64,000 nt of DNA from Amia ocellicauda (GCF_036373705.1 NC_089852.1:35894207-35958206); one strand, 5' to 3'. Positions 32,990 to 45,906 are shown, numbered from the stretch's first letter. Program-made: numbers and translations. Notes: a model not told the origin generated them from the letters alone.

Positions 32990-35128
32990 CTGAAATCCAA
33001 ACCAAGGGCAGAATTATATGACAAATACATCCACTTTATTGTCATTCTTTTTATAGACAATTTTGTCCCCATGTTCTGATTCACACTAGATGTGCAGTAG
33101 TGCTATTAATTTGACTCTCATACAAATAAAATATATATAAAAAGAAATAACACAACAGGTATGCCAAACGCTAAAACACACTATATCCTGAGAACTAAAT
33201 CTCTACAGTGACTTGGATCAGTTGTGAATCTGTGAATCTGTGATTGTTATTGTTTTAATTCTGCTAGTTGCTCTGTTGAGGAGCTTGTGTGTTCAGTAAT
33301 GTCTGGAATCTCTCCAGATAACCGTCAACTCATTTTCTGCTGCCGGACACCCCAGAGGACTCTTTCGCTCGTGCTTTGCTGTAGCTCTACCGGGAGCTAT
33401 TTGCCCTGAGGAACTATCCTTTCTTAAATGGTTGTGTAGGAGAGAAAAAAATAAAAAGTCAGTTATTTGAAGCACAGGGGTGTGAATGAGCCAAGGGTTT
33501 AACCTCTGGGGTTGTGTAAAGCATGCTATCTCACACATACAAACATTCTTACACGTGGAAATGAACTTATCAAACCCCATACATAAAGACATTTCATTTT
33601 GACCCAGCAACACTGAAATCACAGACCATATCTTATTATATTAATCATCACAGGGACACATTGGACCCAAAATTAATGAATTTGTTTTTTCAATTGGATC
33701 AAAAAATGATATGTGTATAGAATCACCACTAGCATATTTCAAAACTAAACATAATATTTAACATACATAGGCATATATTTGTATATACCCCTTAGCCATC
33801 AAACTGTGTATTACGTATGTTGGGTCTGTTTTCTCTCACCCCTCTTTCAGGGGAGATCATGTTTGCCTGCAGCCCTTTCATGCTTGGCTCTGTTTGTGGT
33901 GTTTCAGACAAAGTGATCCACAGCAATGTGTTGCAAGAATTTCAAAGCCCTCCATTAAACCATTTTACTGCTGAAGAGATTACAGTGCTGCTGCTAACAC
34001 CTTTGGAATGCACCTCAGGATAACCACCGGCGTAAAAAACTAAAAAAACAACAACAACAACAGTGTAAAGATCTCCAATCCTTTTCAACTGCTTCCACTT
34101 CCTATAAGTTAAAACATGGGATACAAATTCATTCTTGCTTTAAAAACGTATGTATTTAGTCAGTGCTAATGTAGGCCAAGGCTTGTAGCAAGTTGAAAGC
34201 ATATTAAATATTTTATAAACCTAAACATTTCAACACTGCAAACAGTAAAGCTTAATTTAAGATTAAACAGTTTTGCAGTGTGTACAATCCTGTTTTTCAA
34301 TGCTCTCGAGAAATGAGGAAATCGTAAAACCCATTTAGAAGCAAAGGTGAGTAGATTCTGTTATATAAACACGCTGAACCTGAAGTCATGAAAAGATAAC
34401 CTGAGGATATAGATAAGAATGGGAATGCGATGCTTTTCAGATACATATCTTTTAGTGTTGGCAGTTAAGAGCATAACTGTTCTTTGTTGTTGTTGTTTGT
34501 TTGTTTATCTTTTTCATATCCTCAACTTATAGTCAACTTCTAATAAAATGTGATAAAGAATTTGTAAAAGTTTTTTTTTTTCAATGAGCATGTGCAGTTT
34601 TAAAATTTGTTATGACTGGTCACTGTCTCCAGCAGTTTTTTTCAGTTTATACCATTGTTATTCTTATTTAATAACAATGATATTAGTATTAATCTTGTAA
34701 GCCTAAAGGTTATTCATTGATTTTGTTCTTTTCAGAATTTATTCTATCTAAATGTAACTGACCAAGACTGAACACCAGTGTTGTATTGATCATATAATCA
34801 TCTAAAAATAAACCAATTGAAAACTAAATTCAATAACCGACAATACAAAAATAAACATGAAATGCTCAAAAACCAGCCCAACTCCTTGGACCCTCTTCAT
34901 TGTAAATGAACTGTGCGGTCACCACCGTAAAAGCCCAACACACACAAAACATCACACAGACCACATGTTTGTGCCTGCCTTGCTAAATCACTGAATCTCA
35001 CAATGCAAGGTTTTTAAATATATATTTATAGACATATATACACACATACACAGGCATACACACCTATATAAACCCTGATAAACAAGAGACTCTCTCTCTC
35101 TCTCTTTCCATAGCTTCTGATTTCTTAC
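32990..35128 (-). other. AMOTL1 5' intron or upstream region
   Basis: No confirmed exon. A 109-codon minus-strand frame at 33293-33622 has no recognised motif and no convincing donor. The rest is AT-rich and unassigned. Confidence 0.55.
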
Positions 35129-35380
35129 CTGCGTCGGCTCCCAATCGATCTTGGTGATAAGCACAATCCCTTCTGTAGACTCCTCGCTATTGCAGACAAA
35201 GGGCTTTTTGGTTTGTTGTAAAATGTTTGTGAACCAGGCAGGGTGACGCCGGCATCGGAGGTATGCAGCTGTTGCCCAGACTTGCTTGGTGCACAATTTG
35301 AAAGGCCTTGAAGCGAGTAAGTTACTCCCTGCCAGTGAATCTTCTTGTAGCACTCCGGCAACACTGTAATCAGCTCTCAC
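35129..35380 (-). other. Candidate 5' exon of AMOTL1
   Basis: The minus strand reads an open frame from ATG at 35380 for 84 codons to CAG, followed by a strong donor GTAAG at 35128. This frame (ending ITKIDWEPTQ) is phase 0. It would join in frame, with no stop, to the acceptor at 32989 and the nine open codons before MDPGDN. A second frame is also open over most of the stretch, so coding is unproven. It may be a 5' UTR exon instead. I do not recognise the protein segment. Confidence 0.4.
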
Positions 35381-38300
35381 ACAAACGAGTGTCCTTCCCA
35401 GCTTTTCACTCTTTAAACATGTACCTCAGATGGACAAAACTAAAAGCTCAGCTGAGTATATGAAGCATATAGGCTGGAACTGCTGGTTATGTGTTTTTCT
35501 AATTCTGTTACGGTTATCATCAGTAACACTTGGTCACAAAATTGAGATAACTGTAGGAATTAACCAAATGATATGATAGTAACTGAAGGGAAGTAATCTA
35601 ATTTGGAGTTCGGAGCTATACTGGGAGCTGTCAGTTTCTGATTTCTCTATTTAAGAAAATTATAACCGTGAAGCTGAACATTAGGTAGAACAAAAGAAAG
35701 GGAGTTGAAAATGTCATGTTCTTCTAAGGTTTGATAGGCTTGGTACACTTCACCCCTGGCTAAATTTGAAAGAATCTTCAAACTTCACTGTATATCATCA
35801 GGCTGAAACTGTGGCTGAAGTACCAGTATTGTTGCTACGCTGATGATCAACTTACAATCTTACAGTAAAATGGATAAATCTGTCATTCAGTACTGTGAAT
35901 GTTTGAAATTAATAGTTACATTTTCATTCTAACACTCTTGAGATACACGCTTATTTTAGCCTCAATATAAAAATGTGGACTTTTAGTGTCCCGATAAGGA
36001 ACTGTTTTCAATGATGTGTGAAAATATACAAATCCATATTCCTTCTGGCATATTTTCTTACACCTATTATCCATAGGTTTTCATGCAAAGACATGTGCAA
36101 GATAAATGCATGGATATTTGAAAATGCAAGAGTGTATTAGTAGGGTAGTCATCACTTGATAAAAAAGCACACAAGTTTGCAATGGCTTACAACAGTGTCA
36201 TGTAACGTTGGTACAGAAACAAATAACAATTTAGATCTATGCGAAAGAGGCACCTGAATAATTGGCTTCTCGCAGCGTCCCTTTGAAGCCGTGGCAATTC
36301 TGATTTCAAGAGGTGTGACTAAAATGAAAGCCTTTGAATTTAGATACATTTGGAATGCTACACCGTTTCCCTTTAGCCACACCAAAACAAGCAACGCAAA
36401 GCAAAACAAAAAGCAAACAATCCAGCAACTGCAACAGAGTCCCACATATCTTTGTGTTGCCCATGGTGTTTGTGTGTTTTCTGCATTTGAAAGAGATTAA
36501 TTGAATATCAATTTAAAAACAAGAAACAATAGCACACAACCACATCTTAACAGAAGAAACCTGGGTTTAAAGTTTATTTATATGAGAGTGTGTGTATGTA
36601 TATAAATATTCTATGGGGACAGTGCAGTGGAATGGGGGCTAACTAATGGCCGGCTCCCTTTTGCCACACCATTAAACAGTATAATTAGATGAAAGGGAAA
36701 AGATTAAAGAAACCTCCTATTGGCACCGGAGACGATGGATTTCTAACAAATAGGCTAAACAGAGGCAATGAGAGGCGTGCAGCTGGGAATTAAGGGGTCA
36801 TTCCATGCATGTACTGAGTTACAAAGCAGATTACACTGGTTTTCCTCCAGTTACTGCCTCCCTTACAACTTGACTCCAATTCCCCCGAATGTTTCAGAAG
36901 TTATTTTATCCAGAGGAATATATATTACCATATCCACAACAGTCATCCGTTATTTGTGTTTATTGCAGACCAATTAGCTGACTGTTAATTATCTAGCTCT
37001 GCCTTTTAATAAAATGTTTAAAATCCAATCCTGCAGGGCAGCGAGTGCCTTTCTATGCCTGAAGGTTAAGCTTTGACTGGCTGCCATGGATGCACTTCTA
37101 AGGTGACTCATGTTTTCCACATAGTAAACTTTAATGAAGAGATGGAAGTAAACCTCCACTTACAATGTAATTACACATGTTTTTTTTTTAACATTTGTTT
37201 TATCAGAACAACCCCTGAAAGCTGCCAAACAAATTGTTAAAGGCAGACAGACGTGCCAGCTGGATCCATACTCTGCTCTTATTGACCATGACTGTCTCTT
37301 GAATGGCCTCCTCCCTTTAAGTAGTGCCCAGCTCTGGCCCTACTCTATGTTTTGGGCTTTCTCAGTCCTTAGGCAACAGCTCAAGGGGGTACTTCTAATG
37401 TATGATGCTATGCATGATGTGTGAAGCACAGGCCTGGTAGGTGAGCCCTGACATGTCTCAGTGCCAACTGAATCAGATCATTGCTGGTTGAGTTCCATCC
37501 TGAAGCGAATATTGTTCCCTTCATACAGGGTGGAAGGAGAAGGGAGAAAGTGTGTAGAAAATAGAGAATAGAGTGCAGGATTCAATGAGAGGAGCAATGA
37601 GAGGGGCAAGGGGATAGGGAATTCAGAGGCAGGTATGTTTCCTCTCATAGTGCTATGTCCCTGAAGAAGTAGCTCCATTTAAGAGTGGAAAGGTCATCAC
37701 CATTTCCTTTCTCTGGAAGAGGGTCATGACATTTCAAATCTCCTGGGGTCATCCACTCGACTAATTACTTCCAGACTGATTATCTCCGTGTTTCTCTGCC
37801 CACTATTATAAGCTACCTCTTCTGTCATTACAAAAGGCTATCCAAACTATATTTTGGGGAAAAAACTATAACAACAAAACAACTTGAAGTATCTAAAAAT
37901 ATGTTGTCTGCAGGTGACAGTACTTTTTGCATAATTTAATGCTGAATAAGTCATTTTTGTGATAGTATACAGGTTGGTATGAGAGTTTGTAACTTAGTCT
38001 AAATAGTGGTAGTATTTAGGGTCTCAGTAGTATGCATTAATTATGTTATTTGATAAAGTAGTGTTACTTATCAATACCATATTACTACTGGATTACTACT
38101 GGATCTGTGGTACAGTACGGTGTACCATGTCCTACTGTAGTTACTTCTCAGTATTTTAACAACTCTCAGTATATTAGTGCACAGTAAAAATAAATGCAAT
38201 CTTTGTGTATAATGGTAACATATGCTGTGGGCTGGTCTCTGTAGTGATCCCTGAAGCGGACCGGACCACCTCACAGTGGTACTTACCGTTCTCTCTACCC

Positions 38301-38598
38301 TGTCCTGTGGATTGTGAATTTGTTCAGACTGAGGAAGACTATTGTGTCCCTTATTCTTGTTTGGTTTTAGTTGATGTCGTGAATTTTAAAATAGTTTGTT
38401 CCTTATTAGGACCGTTTTTTAATAAAACATTGCTGAGGTTAAAGGTGCTACAATGGTTTCTTGATTTGGGATTGTAGAAATTATGTTCCAAATACCAACT
38501 ACTACCAACTTACCATTAGATCAATACCACTACTACTACTACTACTACTACTATTGATGATAATATTATTATTATTAATAATAATAAAATAATAATAA

Positions 38599-38632
<34 letters not shown>

Positions 38633-39164
38633 TTAATCCTTTAAAAGAATAGTCCTTTAAAACATAATAAACTGCTTGATCAAACATTAGACTTGTTAAT
38701 GCATCTTAAATCAGTGAGGTCGAGTGTAGCTGTTTGCACAATGAAGGTAAGGGGTGTGGTGGGGGGTGTTAGCTATTAATGCAGATAAAGCCCCACCTCG
38801 GCTTGCTGCTGCTCTGCCATGCCTGCCATGAAGGAGCCAGACTTGATGTTTTACAGAGCTGCTGTCTTGACACGTTTGGTGTTAGTCACAAGGGTGAGGA
38901 TTCACATTTTTCTGGCATTATGAGAATCCCACCGCTTCCTGTTGCATAATAAGTTTACCTTCCCCAGTTCCTCCATATAGTGACCAAATGTTATTCAAAT
39001 GGATGATCTTTATCTTCTTTTTATTTTTATCTTTAAGGAACCAGATCCAGGATGGAGTAGTCATGGAGAAATTAGCGATGAGGAAATAAGCTCTTTTCCC
39101 CTGTCCATCAGACCTGTGCAGTGTTTCCAATTTAATCTTGGCTCTGCAGACCCAGTCATAATTA
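35381..39164. other. Intergenic, AMOTL1 side
   Basis: No gene seen. 36600-37130 is a non-repetitive stretch with homeodomain-type TTAATTA and CAATTAG cores and could be a conserved non-coding element; this is a guess. TAC and AAT microsatellites lie at 38526-38634. 38205-38477 ends with an AATAAA and looks vaguely LTR-like. Confidence 0.6.
38526..38634. repeat. TAC and AAT trinucleotide microsatellites
   Basis: About nine TAC units followed by AAT/ATT-rich arrays over roughly 70 bp. Confidence 0.9.
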
Positions 39165-39166
39165 TA

Positions 39167-40387
39167 CACTCACCTAAAGGATTATTAGGAACACCATACT
39201 AATACTGTGTTTGACCCCCTTTCGCCTTCAGAACTGCCTTAATTCTACATGGCATTGATTCAACAAGGTGCTGAAAGCATTCTTTAGAAATGTTGGCCCA
39301 TATTGATAGGATAGCATCTTGCAGTTGATGGAGATTTGTGGGATGCACATCCAGGGCACGAAGCTCCCGTTCCACCACATCCCAAAGATGCTCTATTGGG
39401 TTGAGATCTGGTGACTGTGGGGGCCAGTTTAGTACAGTGAACTCATTGTCATGTTCAAGAAACCAATTTGAAATGATTCGACCTTTGTGACATGGTGCAT
39501 TATCCTGCTGGAAGTAGCCATCAGAGGATGGGTACATGGTGGTCATAAAGGGAAGGACATGGTCAGAAACAATGCTCAGGTAGGCCGTGGCATTTAAACG
39601 ATGCCCAATTGGCACTAAGGGGCCTAAAGTGTGCCAAGAAAACATCCCCCACACCATTACACCACCACCACCAGCCTGCACAGTGGTAACAAGGCATGAT
39701 GGATCCATGTTCTCATTCTGTTTACGCCAAATTCTGACTCTACCATCTGAATGTCTCAACAGAAATCGAGACTCATCAGACCAGGCAACATTTTTCCAGT
39801 CTTCAACTGTCCAATTTTGGTGAGCTTGTGCAAATTGTAGCCTCTTTTTCCTATTTGTAGTGGAGATGAGTGGTACCCGGTGGGGTCTTCTGCTGTTGTA
39901 GCCCATCCGCCTCAAGGTTGTACGTGTTGTGGCTTCACAAATGCTTTGCTGCATACCTCGGTTGTAACGAGTGGTTATTTCAGTCAAAGTTGCTCTTCTA
40001 TCAGCTTGAATCAGTCGGCCCATTCTCCTCTGACCTCTAGCATCAACAAGGCATTTTCGCCCACAGGACTGCCGCATACTGGATGTTTTTCCCTTTTCAC
40101 ACCATTCTTTGTAAACCCTAGAAATGGTTGTGCGTGAAAATCCCAGTAACTGAGCAGATTGTGAAATACTCAGACCAGCCCGTCTGGCACCAACAAACAT
40201 GCCACGCTCAAAATTGCTTAAATCACCTTTCTTTCCCATTCAGACATTCAGTTTGGAGTTCAGGAGATTGTCTTGACCAGGACCACACCCCTAAATGCAT
40301 TGAAGCAACTGCCATGTGATTGGTTGGTTAGATAATTACATTAATGAGAAATTGAACAGGTGTTCCTAATAATCCTTTAGGTGAGTG
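39167..40387 (-). mobile_element. Intact Tc1/mariner transposon (DD36E type)
   Basis: A 1,221-bp element flanked by TA on both sides (39165-39166 and 40388-40389), the usual Tc1/mariner target duplication. Perfect 29-bp terminal inverted repeats, starting CACTCACCTAAAGGATTATT, lie at 39167-39195 and 40359-40387. A single uninterrupted transposase frame fills most of the element on the minus strand. The lack of any stop or mismatch between the repeats indicates recent insertion. It lies in the gene-poor stretch between AMOTL1 and FUT4. Confidence 0.97.
39199..40239 (-). CDS. Tc1/mariner transposase, 346 residues, apparently intact
   Basis: Cut-and-paste transposase acting on the flanking inverted repeats. 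The N-terminal half carries helix-turn-helix DNA binding (ISQSAQLLGFSRTTISRVYKEW, residues 25-46). A second DNA-binding segment follows a GRKC box at 60-63. The catalytic triad is D155 (WSDESRF), D246 (YFQQDNAPCH) and E283 (PDLNPIEHLW). D246 and E283 are separated by 36 residues, not the 34 of classical Tc1. DD36E is the spacing reported for the Incomer group of Tc1/mariner. Length is normal for the superfamily. The TAG stop lies only a few bases inside the left inverted repeat, and the start ATG at 40239 is followed by a basic MGKKGDL. Whether it is expressed cannot be seen. Confidence 0.96.
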   Translation of the reverse strand: MGKKGDLSNFERGMFVGARRAGLSISQSAQLLGFSRTTISRVYKEWCEKGKTSSMRQSCGRKCLVDARGQRRMGRLIQADRRATLTEITTRYNRGMQQSICEATTRTTLRRMGYNSRRPHRVPLISTTNRKKRLQFAQAHQNWTVEDWKNVAWSDESRFLLRHSDGRVRIWRKQNENMDPSCLVTTVQAGGGGVMVWGMFSWHTLGPLVPIGHRLNATAYLSIVSDHVLPFMTTMYPSSDGYFQQDNAPCHKGRIISNWFLEHDNEFTVLNWPPQSPDLNPIEHLWDVVERELRALDVHPTNLHQLQDAILSIWANISKECFQHLVESMPCRIKAVLKAKGGQTQY

Positions 40388-41250
40388 TATATTTAAGGTC
40401 GCAGTCCAGGTATAGTGTATGGTTATGCCCTCTTATCTGTATATTTTAATACAAATAATGTTGTTGATGGTTGAAATTGAGCACCCAGCAGTACAGTGGA
40501 ATTGTTGGGTTTACACACACAAATTTAGAAACAATTCTAAATTCTAAATTCTGCATGAATGACCAAATGACCAGTTACTGCTGTGTTTGCTTGTGTTCAT
40601 GTATATGCATTTTTGTTTGTTTTCTAATATAGTGAAACACATACACAATCATGTATTCTTTATCGCTTAATTTGTGGTGTAATTTATTTATGAATATAAC
40701 AATATATTTGGAATAAAATGACAGGTAAAAAATTAAGCTTTGACATAAACAAAACATTGAGAGAGCAGAAGAAAACAAAGTAGCTGTTTGATAAGATGAG
40801 CATTTGGTGCCCCACTGTGGTAAATGCCTACATTGCAGACGTTTATTTGTTCAAATTACATACAAATTGTCATGAAGAGGCGAATGAAAAGAAAAGGCAG
40901 AAGATGAAAGGGAGTCAATTATCAAAATTTTCACTGTCATCTTCTATCCCATTTTTGTAATACTGGACCATATAACAAATAAGGGAAGATTGTACAATAC
41001 AAACCATCATTCTTCAAATACCCTGAATTATTAAAAGTATCTTGACAATGGAAAGAGACCAAAACAAACAACAGTGTATAGATTGACCACAGCCCCACTC
41101 TTTATGTTATTAACCATTGAAATCCATTTCCTAGAGGGCCAGAGGAATAACGTGGCCATTCCTGCCACAATGCAGTGAGAACAGTTGCTTTGCGTAAAGT
41201 CTCTTGAAGTTTTGGAGCTTCATTTTATCCCAAAAGTCTTGTCTGGTGGA

Positions 41251-41597
41251 GGTTCCCAAACTGGGGTCCGTGACCTCCTAGGGGTCTGCGAGGGGGCGCT
41301 GCAAAATCTTTCACCACCCACCCAACCCCCCCCCCCCCAATTTAGTTTTTTATACATATTTTAGTTGATCAATTATAAAAGAACGTCCAGGCCCATCCAT
41401 CTCATTAGGAGTGAGTTGAACTCTTCTTTGAATCTGAACTAAAGAAGATAAGAACATAAGAATAATGTTCTATGTTCTCAATTTTTCCTTTTAGTAACAT
41501 AGTATAATGAGGCATTTGCGACATATTATGTAGGTGTGGGTCCTCAGCCAGAATCTGGTTGGCAAAGAGGTCCTTGGGCAGAAACAGTTTGGGAACC
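41251..41597. mobile_element. Short non-autonomous DNA transposon with inverted ends
   Basis: GGTTCCCAAACTG at 41251-41263 is exactly inverted at 41585-41597. The inner flank GGGGTCCGTGACC...GGGGTCTGCG is typical of hAT-like miniature elements with this terminus. About 347 bp, no coding capacity. Target duplication could not be identified. Confidence 0.6.
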
Positions 41598-43294
41598 CTT
41601 GTTCTATGGCATATTTTGAACCTGCTATACATGTTTTTAAAACTCTTCTCCATGAGACACATGTCCCACCTTTGTGTGTCCATCACCAACAAATCTATTA
41701 CAAAAATAATTTAAAATGAAATCAGTCTTGATGTTAGTTTACTATATATTACCAATAGATGCAGGTTTGTCCCATTGCTTTTGTTAAACTAGTTCATTTA
41801 TACAGAAACAAAATAAATAAATAAACAGACAAAATAGAAATGCACTACTTTACTTGGGCACTAAGTTGTGCTGTAGTGCTTAGTTAAAACAGCGAGCCAA
41901 TTATTCCTGCCCACACCCATCAGCATTCAAATATGTTTAAGTAATCTCAAATCCTCCATTAATAATATCAATATCATTCAATTTACAGTATTAGTATTCT
42001 GTTTTGTGTAAAGAAGGATATTATTATCATTACATAGATAAATGTCCAATGACATGTTTTATTCTATGCAGAGAGGAAAATAAAGTAATGTAATGTTTCT
42101 CTTGAGTTGCTTCTGCCTTTTCATGTCTCATCTCCTGTCCCTCTTACATTATGCTCCATAATCCACTTATGAAGCGCGCGATCAGTGGTTATTTATTTGG
42201 AAAGATGTGATGCATCCTTTCTACGATGCAATTCAGGCAGGGCCTCTTTAAAAGGCTATTGGGTCGTATGGGGCTCAGTGTGGAGTTGTCAATAAGGATG
42301 TTGTGGCAGCGCCTGTAAAACAAAAATGAAAGATGCATGCAAACAGCAGCAGCACTCCTCCGCTATCACAGCTGCAGATGACAGCCGCCCTAGTTAGAAA
42401 ATCTGGGAAAATGCATTTCTGTTGCTCATAGATACAGGACCATTATTCAGAGGCAGCTCATTTGCCATACAACATAAATAACAAAAAAATGATTTTAAGA
42501 TGTACTTGTTTGGTGTCCCAGAGTTACAGCTTCCTATCCCACAGCATTGTGTTGGCTTCCTCCATGTTCTTAAACAAAATTATAAAATGTTTTTTGTGTG
42601 TTTCATTGTTTTGTTTGGTTACAGGCATTCACTATGCATTCATTTCCTAATGTATTGTGCTATAATTAGCATTCCATATTATTAAGGTCTGTTTCACTGA
42701 GAATTTCTTTGAAAGGGTTCTGGCTTTGAGGGGCTGTCTTTAAATTGTGCATCAGAGCAAGAACATAATTGATGTAATTACACTGCAGGCTCACCGGCTT
42801 TAGAGTTACCCTCATTAAGTAATATCATATTGCTTGTGTTTTTCTAATTATCTTGATATACGCCGTTCTCATATAACCATGATTATCAGTGGAAGAACAA
42901 AACCTCACAGATTATTTATACAGGGACTAACAATGACCACAACGGCACCTGACAACTGACCAGAGAGTTTGAACTGCGACAGTATTTCTAATTGTGCGCT
43001 ACAGAGACCTGTTTTCAGTTAACAAACATAAATCCAAAGCTCCCTACCAACTTGTAACAACACCCAAGCAGATTTTATTTGGCATTTGTCAGAAAGCATA
43101 TATTTTTAATCTGTTTTTTTAAATATGCTTCATTTCAGGTGATTCGTATCAAATTACAGTTTTATTGATTAACTTTTTGGTGCAGCTTATGGAGTGTGGA
43201 TACACAGTGGATAAGGAAGAGGCTAACTACATCAACCATGTCAGTGTATAACTGAGGTGGATTTAGTCAACATTTATCAGGCTTGACAAATATA

Positions 43295-44197
43295 CAGTTA
43301 GGTCCATAAAAATTTGGACAGTGACACAATTGTCATCATTTTGCCTCTGTACACCACCACAATGGATTTGAAAGGAAACAATCAAAATGTGCTTTAAGTG
43401 TAGACTTTCATCTTTACTTTGAGGGTAGTTACATCCAAATTGGGTGAACGGTGTAGGAATAACACCCATTTTTATATGTGGTCCCCAAATTGTAGGGGCT
43501 CAAAAGCATTTGGACTGACTAACATAATCATTAATTAAATTGTGAGTTTCAATACTTGGTTGCAAATCATTTGCAGTCAATGACTGCCTGAAGTCTGGAA
43601 CCCATAGACATCACCATATGCTGGGTTTCTTCCCTGGTGATGCTCTGCCAGGTCTGTACTGCAGCTGTCTTTAGTTCCTGCTTGTTCTTGGGGTGTTTTG
43701 CCTTCAGTTTTGCCTTAGAAATCAAAACAAACCATTCAGAGAGATAGCAAAACATTAGGTGTGGCCAAATCAACTATTTGGTACATTCTTAAAAAGAAAG
43801 AACGCACTGTAAGCTCAGGAACGCCAAAAGGCCCAGAAGACCATGGAAAACAACTGTGGTGGATGACAGAAGAATTATTTCCCTGGTGAAGAAAAACCCT
43901 TCACAACAGTTGGCCAGATCAAGAACACCCTCCAGGAGGTAGGCATATCTGTGTCAAAGTCAATGATCAAGAGAAGACTTCACCAGAGTAAATACAGAGG
44001 GTTTACCACAAGATGTAAACAGGAAACAGGAAGACCAGATTAAAGTTGACCAAAAAACATCTAAAGAACATGTACAGTTCTGGAACAACATCCTATGGAC
44101 AGATGAGACAAAGATCAACTTGTACCAGAATGATGGGAAGAGAAGAGTATGGAGAAAGGAAGGAACTGCTCATGATCCGAAGCATACCACCTCATCT
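43295..44197. mobile_element. Tc1-like transposon remnant with one arm inverted
   Basis: The left end, CAGTTAGGTCCATAAAAATT, follows TA at 43293-43294 and is a Tc1-type terminus. On the minus strand, 43567-43712 carries the transposase C-terminal part (KNKQELKTAAVQTWQSIT). From about 43717 on, the plus strand carries the N-terminal helix-turn-helix part (IAKTLGVAKSTIWYILKKKE) and continues to the middle of the transposase (about 44197). The two halves thus point in opposite directions, so one was inverted or two copies recombined. The right terminal repeat is not seen. Non-functional. Confidence 0.85.
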
Positions 44198-45906
44198 AAC
44201 ATGTTAATTAATGTTTTTTTTTTCCTGAATTTATGTGAACAGAAAGACACAAATTCACCTGTTTTCTCATTGGAAATTTCATTTAATTTCAAAATATCAC
44301 TGTTCTGGTCACAACAGCAAAGTTTGTGGGGAATAATAGCCATTTTGTATACTTTTGAGGCATAAGCAATTAGGAAATAACACTTACTACCCAGGAACAA
44401 AAAAATGGTTACACGGTGTAATAAAAGACTATTGTATGGCCACCTAATTTAAATACAGCAGCACTGATAATAGTAATACAAGCCTTTAGGTTAACCTGTC
44501 CTGACCTGGTAGTTTCAAACTGTAATGATATTGCGAAGCCATTCGTAGGGAAAAAACTGAGCCACGCCTGTTATAAGGAGCCATGAATAACGACAGAAAG
44601 GGCCGTGAGGGGCGCTGGAGAATGTGTTTACTGTCTTTAAAGCAGCTGAAAGGAGTCTGGATAAAATCTGAGGAACTGAGGAAATCCAAAGGGCTTCTAT
44701 TCCTGACTTCAGAGATGAACACTAGGGCAGCTGTAGGGCGATTTCAAAAGTGGCTTTTAAAGAAAATCAAAGTGCTTTTTGATACTGCAACTACAGCATT
44801 CTGTACACGGGTACTGGCAAAGGGAAAGCAAGTTAGAGATTTGTCTAAGAAATGTTGTATTGATGTGTAGGTTTCTTTTTAGATCTTTCTGTCTTTGGTT
44901 TCATGATAGGTTTAATTAAGGCAAATAGACCTGAATTAATTACCTTGTGAAATATGATGAATACTATTGTACCCCTTCCCAGAGCTGGTAGTTGGCTTCT
45001 CAGTTGCTGCTGCTTGAAATACATACATATTACAAAGAATATATGTATTTTATTAATAGACAACTTCTGTCAACAACAGTAAGGCCTAGAGATGTTTATT
45101 TTTTTTACTTATAATAACACATAACATTTGATTACCATAGTGACGTATGTCTAAATCTCAGAGGATATTCCAAAAGTAACAGGAAGAAACTTTTTTATAG
45201 AAATGGTGTTGTGTCAGTTTGACTTTTGAATTTTGTAAATAGGTTATCCAAGTGCATTATAAATTCTGCTCTCGTTCCAAATCACATGCACAAGAAGTAC
45301 CAGACAAGCAGCACTTGGTATCTGAAACAGAAATGCTGTGTTCTCACTGTCAGTATAGTTTATGCAGCAGACTCCTTGTCTCCTTAGTGAAGATACTGAA
45401 AATCCTGTTTAGAATAATTCACATATTCAGTGCAGCAAATGCACTCAAAGTTACTGAAAAAAATAGTTTTGTTCCAGGAAAGTAAAATGTAATGGTGAAG
45501 TATTGAGCAATGACTTTGCTTTTTTTAAATTCACACTGTATGTATTGTGTGCAACTAATTCAACTTTAATAGCTCAGTCATAAGCAGAGAGAGGCCATTT
45601 GGGGTTCGACATTAGCCACAAAGAACTGGCCTGTACAGTTTTAGTAAAAAAAAAAAAAAAGAGGAGTGTACAGAATCACGTCATGATGAGTGATGAGAAT
45701 TAATTGCCTAATTAATTATTTCCCTTTATCTTTAATATTTCACATATTTTAATAAAATGTTTTTATTAAGATAATTATTATTTTATTTTATTTTTAAAAC
45801 TGTAACTGTAAGTAGCATTACCAATGGGAGGCATTTTCAGTCATGGATATTAAAACATGTTTTAATAGACTGTTATATTGACCAATAACTGGTACAACCA
45901 TACATG

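Noticed and set aside
33293-33622. 109-codon minus-strand frame near AMOTL1 5' exons
   Set aside because: No convincing splice donor and no homology recognised; phase does not link it to neighbouring exons.
38205-38477. Possible solo LTR or 3' end with AATAAA
   Set aside because: No matching second LTR, target duplication or coding remnant was seen.
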